Below, piece by piece: positions 16,034-25,118 of a stretch of 29,313 bases of DNA. The notes beneath the pieces are model-generated. The model had not been told where the DNA came from, did not search any database, and saw nothing but the letters and a program-made list of their open reading frames with translations. This stretch comes from Puniceicoccales bacterium (GTDB lineage: Bacteria > Verrucomicrobiota > Verrucomicrobiia > Opitutales > JAIRKQ01), in contig JAITIO010000043.1 of NCBI GenBank assembly GCA_031279395.1, positions 1 through 29,313 of the forward strand, written 5' to 3'. A program made the position numbers and the translations under genes. The stretch's first letter is position 1, and every line of letters starts with the position of its first letter.

Positions 16034-16050
16034 CCCTGAGACATTCAGGG
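16034..16050 (+). terminator. Weak hairpin after the dnaJ operon
   Basis: CCCTGA-gacat-TCAGGG forms a 6-bp stem with a 5-base loop 34 bases after the stop of the beta-helix gene, followed by CCATTTGG and only then five T. The T-run is displaced, so it is at best a weak intrinsic terminator for the grpE-dnaJ unit. Confidence 0.3.
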
Positions 16051-16337
16051 CCATTTGGTTTTTACTGAAGGAGGAAAAAAAGGATGGACAAAAGGGAGAG
16101 AAAAAGATAGGTAAGGGTGGAAATGGACAGCTAAATTGAAGAAATTGAAAGGTCCGAGGAGCGTCTCCGGAAGAGGATATGACTTGGTATCGGTGATGAG
16201 CCTGATGTTGGCGGCACTGATGGCGATCAGAAAATCCTGCAACGGATAAACATCCTAGGGAACAAATGCATGGAAGAAGGCAAAAGAGTCCCGAGGATTC
16301 CCAAAAGGAACCTTCTTGTGTGGCGATGCTATCCAAT

Positions 16338-16454
16338 TTACTGCGGTGGACAGATGCTAAAATGTTTGAGTAGGTTTTCGGGAGATATGTCTCCGATCGC
16401 AGCGAATGTGTTATGGTTATTATACTCAAAAATGGCATTTGATAGATAGTCCAT
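16338..16454 (-). pseudogene. Possible transposase C-terminal fragment
   Basis: A 38-residue minus-strand frame contains AIFEYNNHNTFAAIGDISPE, which resembles the end of IS3/IS481-type integrase-core transposases (YNNxRxHxALGxxSPxxF). The conserved Arg and His of that motif are not kept, and no DDE core is seen upstream, so this is only a tentative relic. Confidence 0.25.
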
Positions 16455-16810
16455 TCCTTCTTAACTGCTACCTTTTTATATGTTTCTATCAAGTAAAACA
16501 ACCATAAAATCGCAGGCTGATTTGTCAAAACACCCAATTCAGTGTCCCATTGGCGGGGAAACTTATGTGTAAAAATACGCCACATCCCCTTTCGTTTAAC
16601 CACGACCAAATTGCCATGGCAGTATTTTTAACCCTTTTCGGATGGAAAACAAGAAATTAAAACTTTTCATAAAATCGTTTTCTTTTGAAAAAATTTTTAC
16701 ACAACGTGCACTCTATAGTCAAAAAAGGAGAAATATGGCCATTGATACGACGGAAATATCCCATTATCTTTTTGGGCACTATTGTAAAGTGAAGTAACCA
16801 TACATGAAAT

Positions 16811-17779
16811 TTAATGTTTATAGGTATCGTGGAGACGCAGCAAACCCATGACCTTGAATTTGCCGACAACAGTGTCATTTGCCATTACGGGAAGAACGGA
16901 TATTTGTGACGGACCACTCTCCATGATCTGTAGTGCTTCGCCGACATAGCTGTCGACATCTATGTATTTGGGAGATGATGTCATTATGTCTTTTGCCATA
17001 ATCCTTTGGAAAGATTCATCTTCCTTCAAAGAACGGCGAATGTCACCTTCCGTTACCAGGCCCGATAAAATATCATCTCGATCTATTACTAGAGCTGCTC
17101 CCAGTGGAAACTCCGTCATGGCGATTACAATTTCGCGCAGGGTGCTGCTGGATTTTATAACGGCACAGGACGGCAGGGGCGACATCACATCTTTTACCTT
17201 TAGGAGAAGGTTCCTTCCAAGTTGTCCGGCGGGATGAAAAGTTGCAAAATCTTGCTTGGAAAAAGACCGGCGGGACATTAATTCGGCTGCGATGGCATCT
17301 CCGATGGCCAAACTGACGATGGTACTGGTCGTGGGAACCATTTGCAAAGGATCCGCTTCCTTGGCAAAGGAAATATCGATTACAACGTCGGATGATTTGG
17401 CAATAGGGGAACTAGTATTTCCCACGATGGAAATTATCTTGGACTCAAATTTTTTCAAAACTGGAATTAGGCAGAGAATTTCATCCGTGGTACCGCTTTT
17501 TGACAGTAAAAGCGTGGGATCGCCGGGAGAATAAACCCCCAAATCCCCGTGGGCTCCTTCAGCGGGATGTAAAAATACGGAGGGTTGTCCGGTGCTGGTA
17601 AAGGTGGCAGCTATCTTTTTAGCGATATGTCCCGATTTCCCCATTCCACAAATAATGGTTTTTCCTCTATGATTTAATAAAATTTCAATCGCTTTGCTAA
17701 AACCTTCATCCAAAATTTTGGAAGCATGTCCTATGGCATAACTTTCTGCCACTAATAAATCTTTTGCTGCTGAAAACAT
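16811..17779 (-). CDS. kdsD: Arabinose-5-phosphate isomerase (KpsF/KdsD/GutQ family)
   Basis: Interconverts D-ribulose-5-phosphate and D-arabinose-5-phosphate, the first step to Kdo for the LPS inner core. 322 residues as usual. The N-terminal SIS domain (1-~190) has TIICGMGKSGHIAKKIAATF, then the family hallmark LHPAEGAHGDLG, SKSGTTDEIL, ADPLQMVPTTSTIVSLAIGD and FHPAGQLGR. Two CBS domains follow (~200-322: VKDVMSPLPSCAVIKSSSTL and MAKDIMTSSPKYIDVDSYVG). The ATG at 17779 fits the family N-terminus. The gene is divergent from the tolC-type gene with a very short shared upstream region. Together with the GT9 gene it indicates LPS with a Kdo core. Confidence 0.95.
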   Translation of the reverse strand: MFSAAKDLLVAESYAIGHASKILDEGFSKAIEILLNHRGKTIICGMGKSGHIAKKIAATFTSTGQPSVFLHPAEGAHGDLGVYSPGDPTLLLSKSGTTDEILCLIPVLKKFESKIISIVGNTSSPIAKSSDVVIDISFAKEADPLQMVPTTSTIVSLAIGDAIAAELMSRRSFSKQDFATFHPAGQLGRNLLLKVKDVMSPLPSCAVIKSSSTLREIVIAMTEFPLGAALVIDRDDILSGLVTEGDIRRSLKEDESFQRIMAKDIMTSSPKYIDVDSYVGEALQIMESGPSQISVLPVMANDTVVGKFKVMGLLRLHDTYKH

Positions 17780-17887
17780 TTTAAAAATCTCATAAAAAAT
17801 AATACCCTTAGGGCGAGATAAATATGCTTAAATGTGTTTAAAAGAAAAGATTTGACTTTCAATTTATGGAAAAGTATTTTAGTTGGG

Positions 17888-19321
17888 ATGGTGGTCATCG
17901 AGAGGTTTTTTCGTAAGTTATGTAACCCATTCTTGGTGAGTGTATCCGTGGGATTGCTTGTTGGATGTGGTACCATTGACAGTAGAATATCGAAAAAGGA
18001 TGATGTCTTTTGGGACCCACCAGCTAAAGAAAGTCAGGCGAAACAACGACAATTGCAAAAATACAGCAATACCAATTTTATCCCGGACTTATCTGTTCCG
18101 ATATTAGATCTACCGATGCTGCTCGACATTGCATTTGAAAATAATCCATCCACGAAGAAAAGTTGGCAGGCGGCTCGCATAGCAGCAGCACAGAGCGGAA
18201 AAGCAACTAGTATTTTTTTCCCGAAAGTAACAATGTCCGGTATGGCTGAGAAATCGGAAACAAATACTCCCGGATTGAAAAATTCTGCAACGGCATTTTA
18301 TCCGGCCATTGAAATACAATATTCCATCTTCCAATTCGGAGGACATACCAGATATGCGGATGCGACCAGACAACTGCTCTATGCTGCAAATTATCAGTAT
18401 AATCGGGCTCTGCAAACTTTAGCATATGAAGTTCAGAGATGTTATTTTGCGTTGAGCTCCGCAGAAGAAATAGTCGAAGCAAGCCAAAGAAACTTGGACG
18501 ATGCATTTGTAGCATACGATGCCGCCTTCATAAAAAACCAGGCTGGATTATCCAACATACAGGATTTTTTACAGGCGAAAGCCAACAGGTCACGTGCGGA
18601 ATTTGACCTTGAAAATGCCCAAGCACGCGTCGAGCTAGCCCGGGCAAACTTGGCAACTGCAATAGGAGTACCAGTTTCCAAAACCATACGAATCGTTCAA
18701 TCCAATGATGAAGATGACATTAACGACTTGGGTATTGATGTCCAAGATTTAATAGCTAGAGCAATGCAAACACGGCAGGATCTATTGGCTCAATGTTCGA
18801 TTATCACGGCAAAAAAGGATATGGCGTGGACTAATTCCTCAAAACTGTTGCCTGAATTGGTTATCGGTGGGATTGGCAATAGGAAGTGGTTCCGCGGTGA
18901 AAATGAACATTTTAATAACTTTAATATCTATGCATCCCTGCGATGGACCATATTCGATGGATTTAATAATATGTACGATATTATTGAAGCACGGGCTGCC
19001 TTGAAAAGTGCTGAACAGGAACTAAAACGAATGCAGCTATCCATCGCTTCCGATGTTTGGGCAAAGTATTATGCGTTCAAGTCCGCTATAAAACAGCTTA
19101 GTGCTGCGAGGAACCATGAACAATTTGCTCAAGAATCCTTTGATTCTATTATGATAGCATATAAGGAAGGACTTTCTTCATTTGGTGATCTAATGGCAGC
19201 GCAAACGCAATTGGCATCGGCCAGGAAAGAGACTGTGATGTCGAAAAATAATTTGGCAGTGACGGTGGTTGATTTAGCCTATGCCGTAGGAATAGTAAAT
19301 TTTGAGAGTAAAAATAATTAA
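17888..19321 (+). CDS. TolC-family outer-membrane efflux lipoprotein (OprM-like)
   Basis: Outer-membrane channel of a tripartite pump. From the ATG at 17888 there is a 26-residue signal peptide ending in a lipobox (VGLLVGC, Cys27), so it is an OprM/NodT-type lipoprotein. An ATG at 17834 keeps the frame but would give an unusually long 44-residue lead. The body shows two OEP repeats of long helices: LPMLLDIAFENNPSTKKSWQ, then ARIAAAQSGKATSIFFPKVT in the first, and LIARAMQTRQDLLAQCSIIT, then RWTIFDGFNNMYDIIEAR and QTQLASARKETVMSKNNLAV in the second. Mature length ~450 is normal. It is the first gene of the pump operon, 35 bases before the adaptor gene. Confidence 0.9.
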   Translation: MVVIERFFRKLCNPFLVSVSVGLLVGCGTIDSRISKKDDVFWDPPAKESQAKQRQLQKYSNTNFIPDLSVPILDLPMLLDIAFENNPSTKKSWQAARIAAAQSGKATSIFFPKVTMSGMAEKSETNTPGLKNSATAFYPAIEIQYSIFQFGGHTRYADATRQLLYAANYQYNRALQTLAYEVQRCYFALSSAEEIVEASQRNLDDAFVAYDAAFIKNQAGLSNIQDFLQAKANRSRAEFDLENAQARVELARANLATAIGVPVSKTIRIVQSNDEDDINDLGIDVQDLIARAMQTRQDLLAQCSIITAKKDMAWTNSSKLLPELVIGGIGNRKWFRGENEHFNNFNIYASLRWTIFDGFNNMYDIIEARAALKSAEQELKRMQLSIASDVWAKYYAFKSAIKQLSAARNHEQFAQESFDSIMIAYKEGLSSFGDLMAAQTQLASARKETVMSKNNLAVTVVDLAYAVGIVNFESKNN

Positions 19322-19356
19322 AAATAAAAATAATATACAACAATAGTTAATAGATA

Positions 19357-20535
19357 ATGAAAGTTTTAAAAAATTTTTATGTGTTAATCGCATCGATGTG
19401 CCTGATGTTTATCGGTGGATGTGGACGGGGAAAACAAGCAGTACGTCCTCCGACGCCGGTGATATCAGCAAAGGTGACAGTAGCGGATCTTCCTCTTTAC
19501 ATCGAAGCCATCGGAAGTTGTGTAGCATACGAATCGGTTTCCATTGTCCCTCAGGTTAGTGGTCAAATAGTCGCCGTAAACTTTAAGCAGGGGCAAAAGG
19601 TAGAGGTTGGTGATCCTTTGTATGCGATAGATTCTCGCATATACGAAGCAAATTTGAAGAAGGCGGAATCTCAACTGATGGCAGCCAAAGCGAAGCTGAA
19701 GGTTGGTATTGCACAACTGGAACGTTCAAAAGTGCTGGTCCCGCAGAATTATATTGCCCAGCAGCAGTATGAAGCATATGAGACACAAGTGGAACAGGAT
19801 ATCGCCGATGTTGATGTGAAAAGTGAACAAGTTGCACAGGCAAAGATCGACATGGAACACTGCAACATAGTATCTCCCATAGGTGGTATTGCCGGGGCAT
19901 ACCTGGTGGATGTTGGAAATATCGTTGGGGCGATGTCCATCGACAAACCGCTGGTAACCGTAGAGAATGTTGATCAACTGTATGTTGAATTCAACATATC
20001 CGAGAATGATTTCTACGATTTACAAAGGTTTTTCAACCTCGAAGAAGGAAGTTTAAAAATGGAAGTTTCTCCGATTTCGAACGATGATGTCAGGGGGGAA
20101 GCATATGTCAACTTTATCAATAATTCCATAGATAGAAGGACGGGGTCCATAAAGCTGAGGGCGTTGATGGAAAATCCAGAACATAAATTTTGGCCAGGTC
20201 AGTCCGTGCGTACCAAACTTTTGCTAGCCGTAGTAAAAAATTCGGTTTTAGTCCCCGCAGAAGCCGTAAAACTTGGACAACAGGGCCGGTACGTTTTTGT
20301 AATCAAAGAAGACAAATCGGTGGAATTTCGACTGGTGGAGATCGGACAAATACACGGCGACATGCTGGTGATTAAAAATGGAGTTTCCGAGGGAGAAACC
20401 ATAGTCATGAGAGGACAATTGATGTTGGCTCCTGGAATGAAGATTGTAGAAATGCCCGATACGCAGCCCAACTCTTTTGGGGAAAATTTAGAAAAAAACA
20501 GAAAAATTGCGGAGAAAAATCCAACGACCAAGTAA
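19357..20535 (+). CDS. RND efflux periplasmic adaptor (AcrA/MexA-like lipoprotein)
   Basis: Membrane fusion protein joining the inner-membrane pump to the TolC channel. 392 residues with a lipoprotein signal peptide (LMFIGGC, Cys22). The biotinyl-lipoyl-like half motif VSGQIVAVNFKQGQKVEVGD, then LYAIDSR, precedes a coiled-coil hairpin (KAESQLMAAKAKLKVGIAQL, then QQQYEAYETQVEQDIADV), the second lipoyl half (IVSPIGGIAGAYLVDVGNIV) and the beta-barrel and membrane-proximal domains (VLVPAEAVKLGQQGRYVFVI, then GVSEGETIVMRGQL). The ATG at 19357 follows the tolC-type stop by 35 bases; only 2 bases separate its stop from the pump gene. Substrates are unknown; this class exports drugs, bile salts or dyes. 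Confidence 0.95.
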   Translation: MKVLKNFYVLIASMCLMFIGGCGRGKQAVRPPTPVISAKVTVADLPLYIEAIGSCVAYESVSIVPQVSGQIVAVNFKQGQKVEVGDPLYAIDSRIYEANLKKAESQLMAAKAKLKVGIAQLERSKVLVPQNYIAQQQYEAYETQVEQDIADVDVKSEQVAQAKIDMEHCNIVSPIGGIAGAYLVDVGNIVGAMSIDKPLVTVENVDQLYVEFNISENDFYDLQRFFNLEEGSLKMEVSPISNDDVRGEAYVNFINNSIDRRTGSIKLRALMENPEHKFWPGQSVRTKLLLAVVKNSVLVPAEAVKLGQQGRYVFVIKEDKSVEFRLVEIGQIHGDMLVIKNGVSEGETIVMRGQLMLAPGMKIVEMPDTQPNSFGENLEKNRKIAEKNPTTK

Positions 20536-20537
20536 AT

Positions 20538-23500
20538 ATGGAAAGTATATCTGAACCTTTTATTAGACGTCCAGTTTTGACGGTTTTGTTGACTTTGATG
20601 CTGACAATTGCTGGCATATTTTCCTATCGGGCGATGCCGGTTAGTGATTTACCCGCCGTAGATTACCCAGTCATACAGGTACGAGCCATGTTCCCTGGTA
20701 TGGATTCCACAACGATGGCAGCAAACGTTGCATCCCCCTTAGAGAAAGAATTCATGAAGATTCAAGGACTCGAAATGGTCACATCTTCAAGCTCCCAGGG
20801 TGGCACAAGGATTGTTTTACAATTTTCGCTAGACAAAAGTATTGATGGAGCGGCCATCGATGTGCAATCTGCTATTTCTAGGGCAACTGGTTCTCTTCCG
20901 AGGGACATGCCAACCCCCCCGGTGTTTGAAAAAACAGATCCCAACAGCCAACCAATTTATTATTTGGTATTGACGAGCGATACGATAACCAACGGAGACC
21001 TTTATGATTATGCATCGGATCAAGTTGCGCAGCGCATAAAAGTTATTAAAGGAGTGTCGGATGTTACCGTCTACGGTGTCCAAAGAGCAGTAAGAATATT
21101 GGTAAACAATGAAAAACTTTACAGCCGAGGAATAACCGTCGATGATGTTATAAAAGCTGTCCAGGCGGGGACGGTTTCCTTATCTACTGGACAGCTAAAA
21201 GATGCGACCAAAACACTCGTGATAAAGCCAAATGGTCAGTTGGAAAATGCAAGTGACTATTTAAATCTGATTGTGGCGTATAGGAACGATGCTCCAATTT
21301 ATTTGAAAGACATCGCGGAGTGCATCGACAAGTTGGAAACCGACGATTTTTCCGCCAGTTTCTGGCAATCTGGCCGTGAAGGGAGTTACAATGCATCCGT
21401 AGTCCTTGCAGTTTCCCGTGCCGCGGGAGCAAATGCCATAGAGTTGGCAAAAAGAATCAATGAGCTGCTACCAATTTTTAAAAAACAGATCCCCGCGTCT
21501 ATCAATTTGATAAAAATGTATGATAGGTCTGAGTCCATAATAGAATCCATAAAGGATGTAAAGCAGACATTGGTAATAGCATTTGTTTTAGTCGTCGGTG
21601 TAATTTTTCTGTTTTTTGGTCGGTTTACGGAAACGATTATACCAATCATCGCACTGCCTTTGTCCCTATTGATTACATTCATTGTCATGCGGGTGTTGGA
21701 TTACTCCATCGACAACTTATCCCTCATGGCTCTGACCCTTGCCGTTGGTTTCCTCGTGGATGACGCCATCGTGTTTTTGGAAAACATGATACGAAGAATG
21801 GAAGATTTTGGCGAAAGTCCCCTAAAGGCATCCATTGAAGGAGCAAAGGAGATTAGTTTTTCGATCCTATCGATGACATTATCTCTTGCGGCTGTTTTTA
21901 TCCCTCTTGTTTTCATGCCTGGACAGATTGGACGGGTATTTAGAGAATTTTCCGTAACAATTGTGGTGGCCATTTTGGCATCCGGTGTGGTTTCATTGAC
22001 ATTGACACCGATGATGTGTGCCCGGATGTTGAAACCAATAAAAAAGAAAAATAAAATAAAACTAGGAATAGCATCCCATAAATTGGAGCATAAATTTCTG
22101 AAAGTTTATGGCAAAGCACTTGACTGGTGCATTGCCCATAAAAAGTCGTCAGTCATAGTTTGGATAATAAGTTTGTTGGGAACATTTCTGACATTCGCAG
22201 CTTTACCGAGAACATTTCTGCCGGAGGGGGATAGTGGTAACATAATGGGTATGTTTATTGCCCAGGAAGGGACATCTCCTGCCCAAATGAAAGGATATCA
22301 GACGCAAATTGAAAACATTTTAAGAAAAAATCCCTACATGGATAAAACAATGTCTGTGGCAGGTCTAACGGGGATGTTACCTGGCAACCAAGGATTGGCA
22401 GTTTGCGTATTGAAGGATGGAAAACGTCCCAAAATTCAAACCGTATCACAGATGTTAATGCGTGATTTGTACGCTGTTCCGGGTGTATTGGCATTTGTTC
22501 GTCCGATGCCAACCCTATCCGTAAATACCGGAGCCGTAAGTGCCAGCCAAGGTAAATATGCCTATGTCCTATCGGGAATGGATACGGATGCACTATATAA
22601 ATGTGCGGGAGAGCTCGTGGGGACAATGAGGCAAAATCCAGGTTTTATCAGTGTGTCAACGGATATGTTGATCAATAGTCCTCAGGTTACCATAGACTAT
22701 TTACGGTCCCAGGCGGCACGCTATGGGGTAAATGTGTATTCCATCGAAAACATGCTGAAGCAGGCCTATTCTGGAAATTATTGCTATCAAATTAAAACAC
22801 AGACCCGCCAATACAAAGTCATCGTTGAAAGCGATGATATTTTTCGTCAAAATTCTGATGATTTAAATTCCTTGTATTTTCGAAGTGATGGTGGGGAGCT
22901 ATTGCCATTTAAAACCGTCGCAACGGCAAAGGAAACACTGGGACCAACCCAGGTAAATCATATGAAAAATCTTCCATCGGTTTCCATATTTTTTAACCTG
23001 CACCCTAAATATCCCATAGGGGAAGCCATAAAATTTGTAACGCAAACGGCTTCTAAAATCATTCCGAAACATATCATCGGATCTTTCGAAGGGGAAGCTA
23101 AAACATTTAGGGAAATATCTTCGAGCATAATGGTATTACTAGTTCTTGCGATATTCGTGATGTACATAATTCTAGGAATTATGTATGAGAGCTATATTCA
23201 TCCATTGACCGTACTGTCAGCATTGCCAGTAGCGATGGTCGGTGGACTCCTGACATTGATAGTCTTTCGTATGGAACTGTCGTTGTACGGATTCATAGGG
23301 TTGTTCATGTTGCTGGGCATAGTCAAGAAGAACGGAATTCTTATGATTGATTTCGCCATTGCTCGTCAGAAAGAAGGCATGAGCAAAGAAAAAGCTGTCC
23401 GTACGGCATGTCTGGAGAGGTTTCGCCCTATTATGATGACAACGTTGGCTGCCGTAATGGGCCAAATACCGTTAGCTGTAGGGTGGGGAGCCGATGGAGC

Positions 23501-23666
23501 TTCTCGGCGGCCCCTTGGTCTATGTGTAATTGGAGGTTTGGTAATTTCGCAGATAATAACGCTATTCATACTTCCTGTAATTTACCTATACTTCGAAGAT
23601 TTTCAGGAAAAAGTCTTGGACAAGATTCCATTTTTTGCTAGAGACATAAGGGAGGATGCTTCCTAG
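20538..23666 (+). CDS. RND multidrug efflux permease (AcrB/MdtB-type, HAE1)
   Basis: Inner-membrane proton-driven trimer that exports substrates through the adaptor and TolC. 1,042 residues, full length. The N-terminus is canonical (ISEPFIRRPVLTVLLTLMLT). Both transmembrane blocks are visible: TM4 GFLVDDAIVFLENMIRRMED with the paired Asp of the proton relay, the conserved FIPLVFMPGQIGRVFREFSV, and the second-half copy GIVKKNGILMIDFAIARQKE. The periplasmic pore domains are intact (TTMAANVASPLEKEFMKI, then GLEMVTSSSSQGGTRIVLQF). The overall pattern, including the lack of long insertions, is closest to MdtB/MdtC-like HAE1 pumps. The stop overlaps the start of the response regulator by 11 bases. 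Confidence 0.97.
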   Translation: MESISEPFIRRPVLTVLLTLMLTIAGIFSYRAMPVSDLPAVDYPVIQVRAMFPGMDSTTMAANVASPLEKEFMKIQGLEMVTSSSSQGGTRIVLQFSLDKSIDGAAIDVQSAISRATGSLPRDMPTPPVFEKTDPNSQPIYYLVLTSDTITNGDLYDYASDQVAQRIKVIKGVSDVTVYGVQRAVRILVNNEKLYSRGITVDDVIKAVQAGTVSLSTGQLKDATKTLVIKPNGQLENASDYLNLIVAYRNDAPIYLKDIAECIDKLETDDFSASFWQSGREGSYNASVVLAVSRAAGANAIELAKRINELLPIFKKQIPASINLIKMYDRSESIIESIKDVKQTLVIAFVLVVGVIFLFFGRFTETIIPIIALPLSLLITFIVMRVLDYSIDNLSLMALTLAVGFLVDDAIVFLENMIRRMEDFGESPLKASIEGAKEISFSILSMTLSLAAVFIPLVFMPGQIGRVFREFSVTIVVAILASGVVSLTLTPMMCARMLKPIKKKNKIKLGIASHKLEHKFLKVYGKALDWCIAHKKSSVIVWIISLLGTFLTFAALPRTFLPEGDSGNIMGMFIAQEGTSPAQMKGYQTQIENILRKNPYMDKTMSVAGLTGMLPGNQGLAVCVLKDGKRPKIQTVSQMLMRDLYAVPGVLAFVRPMPTLSVNTGAVSASQGKYAYVLSGMDTDALYKCAGELVGTMRQNPGFISVSTDMLINSPQVTIDYLRSQAARYGVNVYSIENMLKQAYSGNYCYQIKTQTRQYKVIVESDDIFRQNSDDLNSLYFRSDGGELLPFKTVATAKETLGPTQVNHMKNLPSVSIFFNLHPKYPIGEAIKFVTQTASKIIPKHIIGSFEGEAKTFREISSSIMVLLVLAIFVMYIILGIMYESYIHPLTVLSALPVAMVGGLLTLIVFRMELSLYGFIGLFMLLGIVKKNGILMIDFAIARQKEGMSKEKAVRTACLERFRPIMMTTLAAVMGQIPLAVGWGADGASRRPLGLCVIGGLVISQIITLFILPVIYLYFEDFQEKVLDKIPFFARDIREDAS

Positions 23667-24882
23667 TCTATTGATAGTCGATGATGAAAAAAATACCCGT
23701 GATGCACTGGGGCAGTTGCTCAACGATGAATATGAAGTTTTCTTTGCGACAAACTTCAATGAAGCTGTCAACCTGATGAAGAATGAAAAATTTGATATCA
23801 TTTTGACAGATTTGCGCATGGCAGGAAAGAACGGAATGTTTGTCGTCGATGAGGCTTTGCGTAGGCCGTACGGTCCCATATGCATAATGATGTCAGCCTA
23901 TGGATCGGTGGAAACGGCGGTGGAAGCAATTAAGCACGGGGCCTATGACTTTGTGACTAAACCATTGGATTTTGAAAAGTTGGAAATGCTAATGCGGCGT
24001 GCACTTGTAAACAGAAACAATCAGCACAGTAAAAAAGGTGTTCTCGGTGACATTTCACCAACAAAAAAAAATGCTTCCTCGAGCAATTCATTTTCGCCGG
24101 ATATGATAGTGGGGAAATCCAAAGCGATTACGGATCTTTTGGGAAAAATAAAGAAAGTTGCTCAGTCTAAGGCAACGGTCCTCCTGGAAGGGGAAACGGG
24201 AACGGGTAAAGAGCTGTTTGCGAATGTTGTCCACTATTTTAGCAGGCGTGCTTCCAAACCTTTTATTGCCATACACTGCGCCAGCCTGCAAAAAAGTCTG
24301 TTAGAAAGTGAGTTGTTTGGGCATGAGAAGGGTGCCTTTACCGGTGCAGATAGTAGGCGCATCGGGCTATTCGAATCGAGCAATGGGGGGACGATTTTTT
24401 TCGATGAGATTGGAGAAATCGATATTCAAACCCAAATAAAACTGCTGCGTTTTTTGGAGACCAAAACTTTCAATAGGGTGGGTAGTTCCGAAAACATTTC
24501 CGTCGATGTTCGCATTGTTTGTGCAACCAATCGAAATCTCCAAAAGCTCGTTGACCAGGGGCTATTCCGCGAAGATTTACTCTATCGCCTAAATGTTGTT
24601 ACCATAGAATTGCCTCCTCTGCGCAGGAGGATGGAAGACATTCCATTGCTCCTCGACCATTATATTGAAATTTTCGCCCAATCGAACGATCTCCATAGGG
24701 TCGAAATTTCCTCCGAAGTGATGAAAATATTGATAACATATAAATGGCCAGGAAATATACGAGAATTGCGAAATTTTTGTGAAAGCGCTGTGATTTTTTA
24801 CTCGGGACAGGCTTTGCAAGTTGAAAATATGGACAAAAAATTTCTATGTGAAAGTTTGCAGATGGAGGATGTCAATCTATAG
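23656..24882 (+). CDS. NtrC-family sigma-54 response regulator lacking a DNA-binding domain
   Basis: 408 residues. The receiver domain (1-~120) has the acidic pocket VDDEKN and phospho-acceptor Asp52 (ILTDLRM), with Lys in VTKPLDFEK. The AAA+ sigma-54 interaction domain (~150-385) has Walker A GETGTGKE (179-186), the sigma-54-contacting GAFTGA loop (226-231), Walker B GGTIFFDEIGEID, and the C-terminal KWPGNIRELRN arginine-containing motif. The protein ends ~20 residues later, so the usual Fis-type helix-turn-helix (~50-60 residues) is missing; downstream frames do not restore it. Translation is coupled to the pump gene by an 11-base overlap. No sensor kinase is in the window. It may activate sigma-54 promoters from solution, as is known for FlgR of Helicobacter. 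The pump may be the only local target, but none of the pump genes has a sigma-54 element that I can find. Confidence 0.93.
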   Translation: MLPSLLIVDDEKNTRDALGQLLNDEYEVFFATNFNEAVNLMKNEKFDIILTDLRMAGKNGMFVVDEALRRPYGPICIMMSAYGSVETAVEAIKHGAYDFVTKPLDFEKLEMLMRRALVNRNNQHSKKGVLGDISPTKKNASSSNSFSPDMIVGKSKAITDLLGKIKKVAQSKATVLLEGETGTGKELFANVVHYFSRRASKPFIAIHCASLQKSLLESELFGHEKGAFTGADSRRIGLFESSNGGTIFFDEIGEIDIQTQIKLLRFLETKTFNRVGSSENISVDVRIVCATNRNLQKLVDQGLFREDLLYRLNVVTIELPPLRRRMEDIPLLLDHYIEIFAQSNDLHRVEISSEVMKILITYKWPGNIRELRNFCESAVIFYSGQALQVENMDKKFLCESLQMEDVNL

Positions 24883-25028
24883 TTTTTCGCCCAAGAAACG
24901 CACATGGAAGAGCAGAAGAAAAGGAAGCTAAGGGTAATGTGCTGCTCAATGAATGCCGTTTTTAAGTGCAATAACCACATTTCTGTTTTCCCAGCTTCCC
25001 TAATTTTAAATTTTCATGGAGTTATTTT

Positions 25029-25058
25029 TTGACAATATGCCGATGTCTAAATTAATAT
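25029..25058 (+). promoter_or_regulatory. Sigma-70 promoter of prfB
   Basis: TTGACA (25029-25034), an 18-base spacer, then TAATAT (25053-25058): a perfect -35 and a good -10. Transcription would start near 25065, leaving a ~54-base leader before the prfB ATG. It sits in the 236-base gap after the regulator gene, which otherwise holds no recognised feature. Confidence 0.6.
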
Positions 25059-25118
25059 GTCTGGCATTGGGGAATTTTTTTCCTAGGGTGATTTTTTCTA
25101 GGGTAACGGAATTTCGTA

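Larger units (their letters stand above)
16000..16810. other. Gene-poor gap with probable transposon debris
   Basis: An 800-base gap between two convergent genes. A 197-codon minus-strand frame (16016-16609) spans much of it but is Ser/Phe/Pro-rich, has no recognisable domain and is probably accidental. A small fragment with integrase-like ending lies at 16338-16454. Nothing recognisable is seen from 16640 to 16810. Confidence 0.4.

Noticed and set aside
16016..16609. 197-codon minus-strand frame
   Set aside because: Composition is Ser/Phe/Pro-rich, there is no domain or start signal, and other frames carry a possible transposase fragment. Not enough support for a gene.
24883..25028. A lost Fis HTH downstream of the NtrC-type gene
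   Set aside because: All three plus frames were read; none gives a helix-turn-helix resembling the Fis family.
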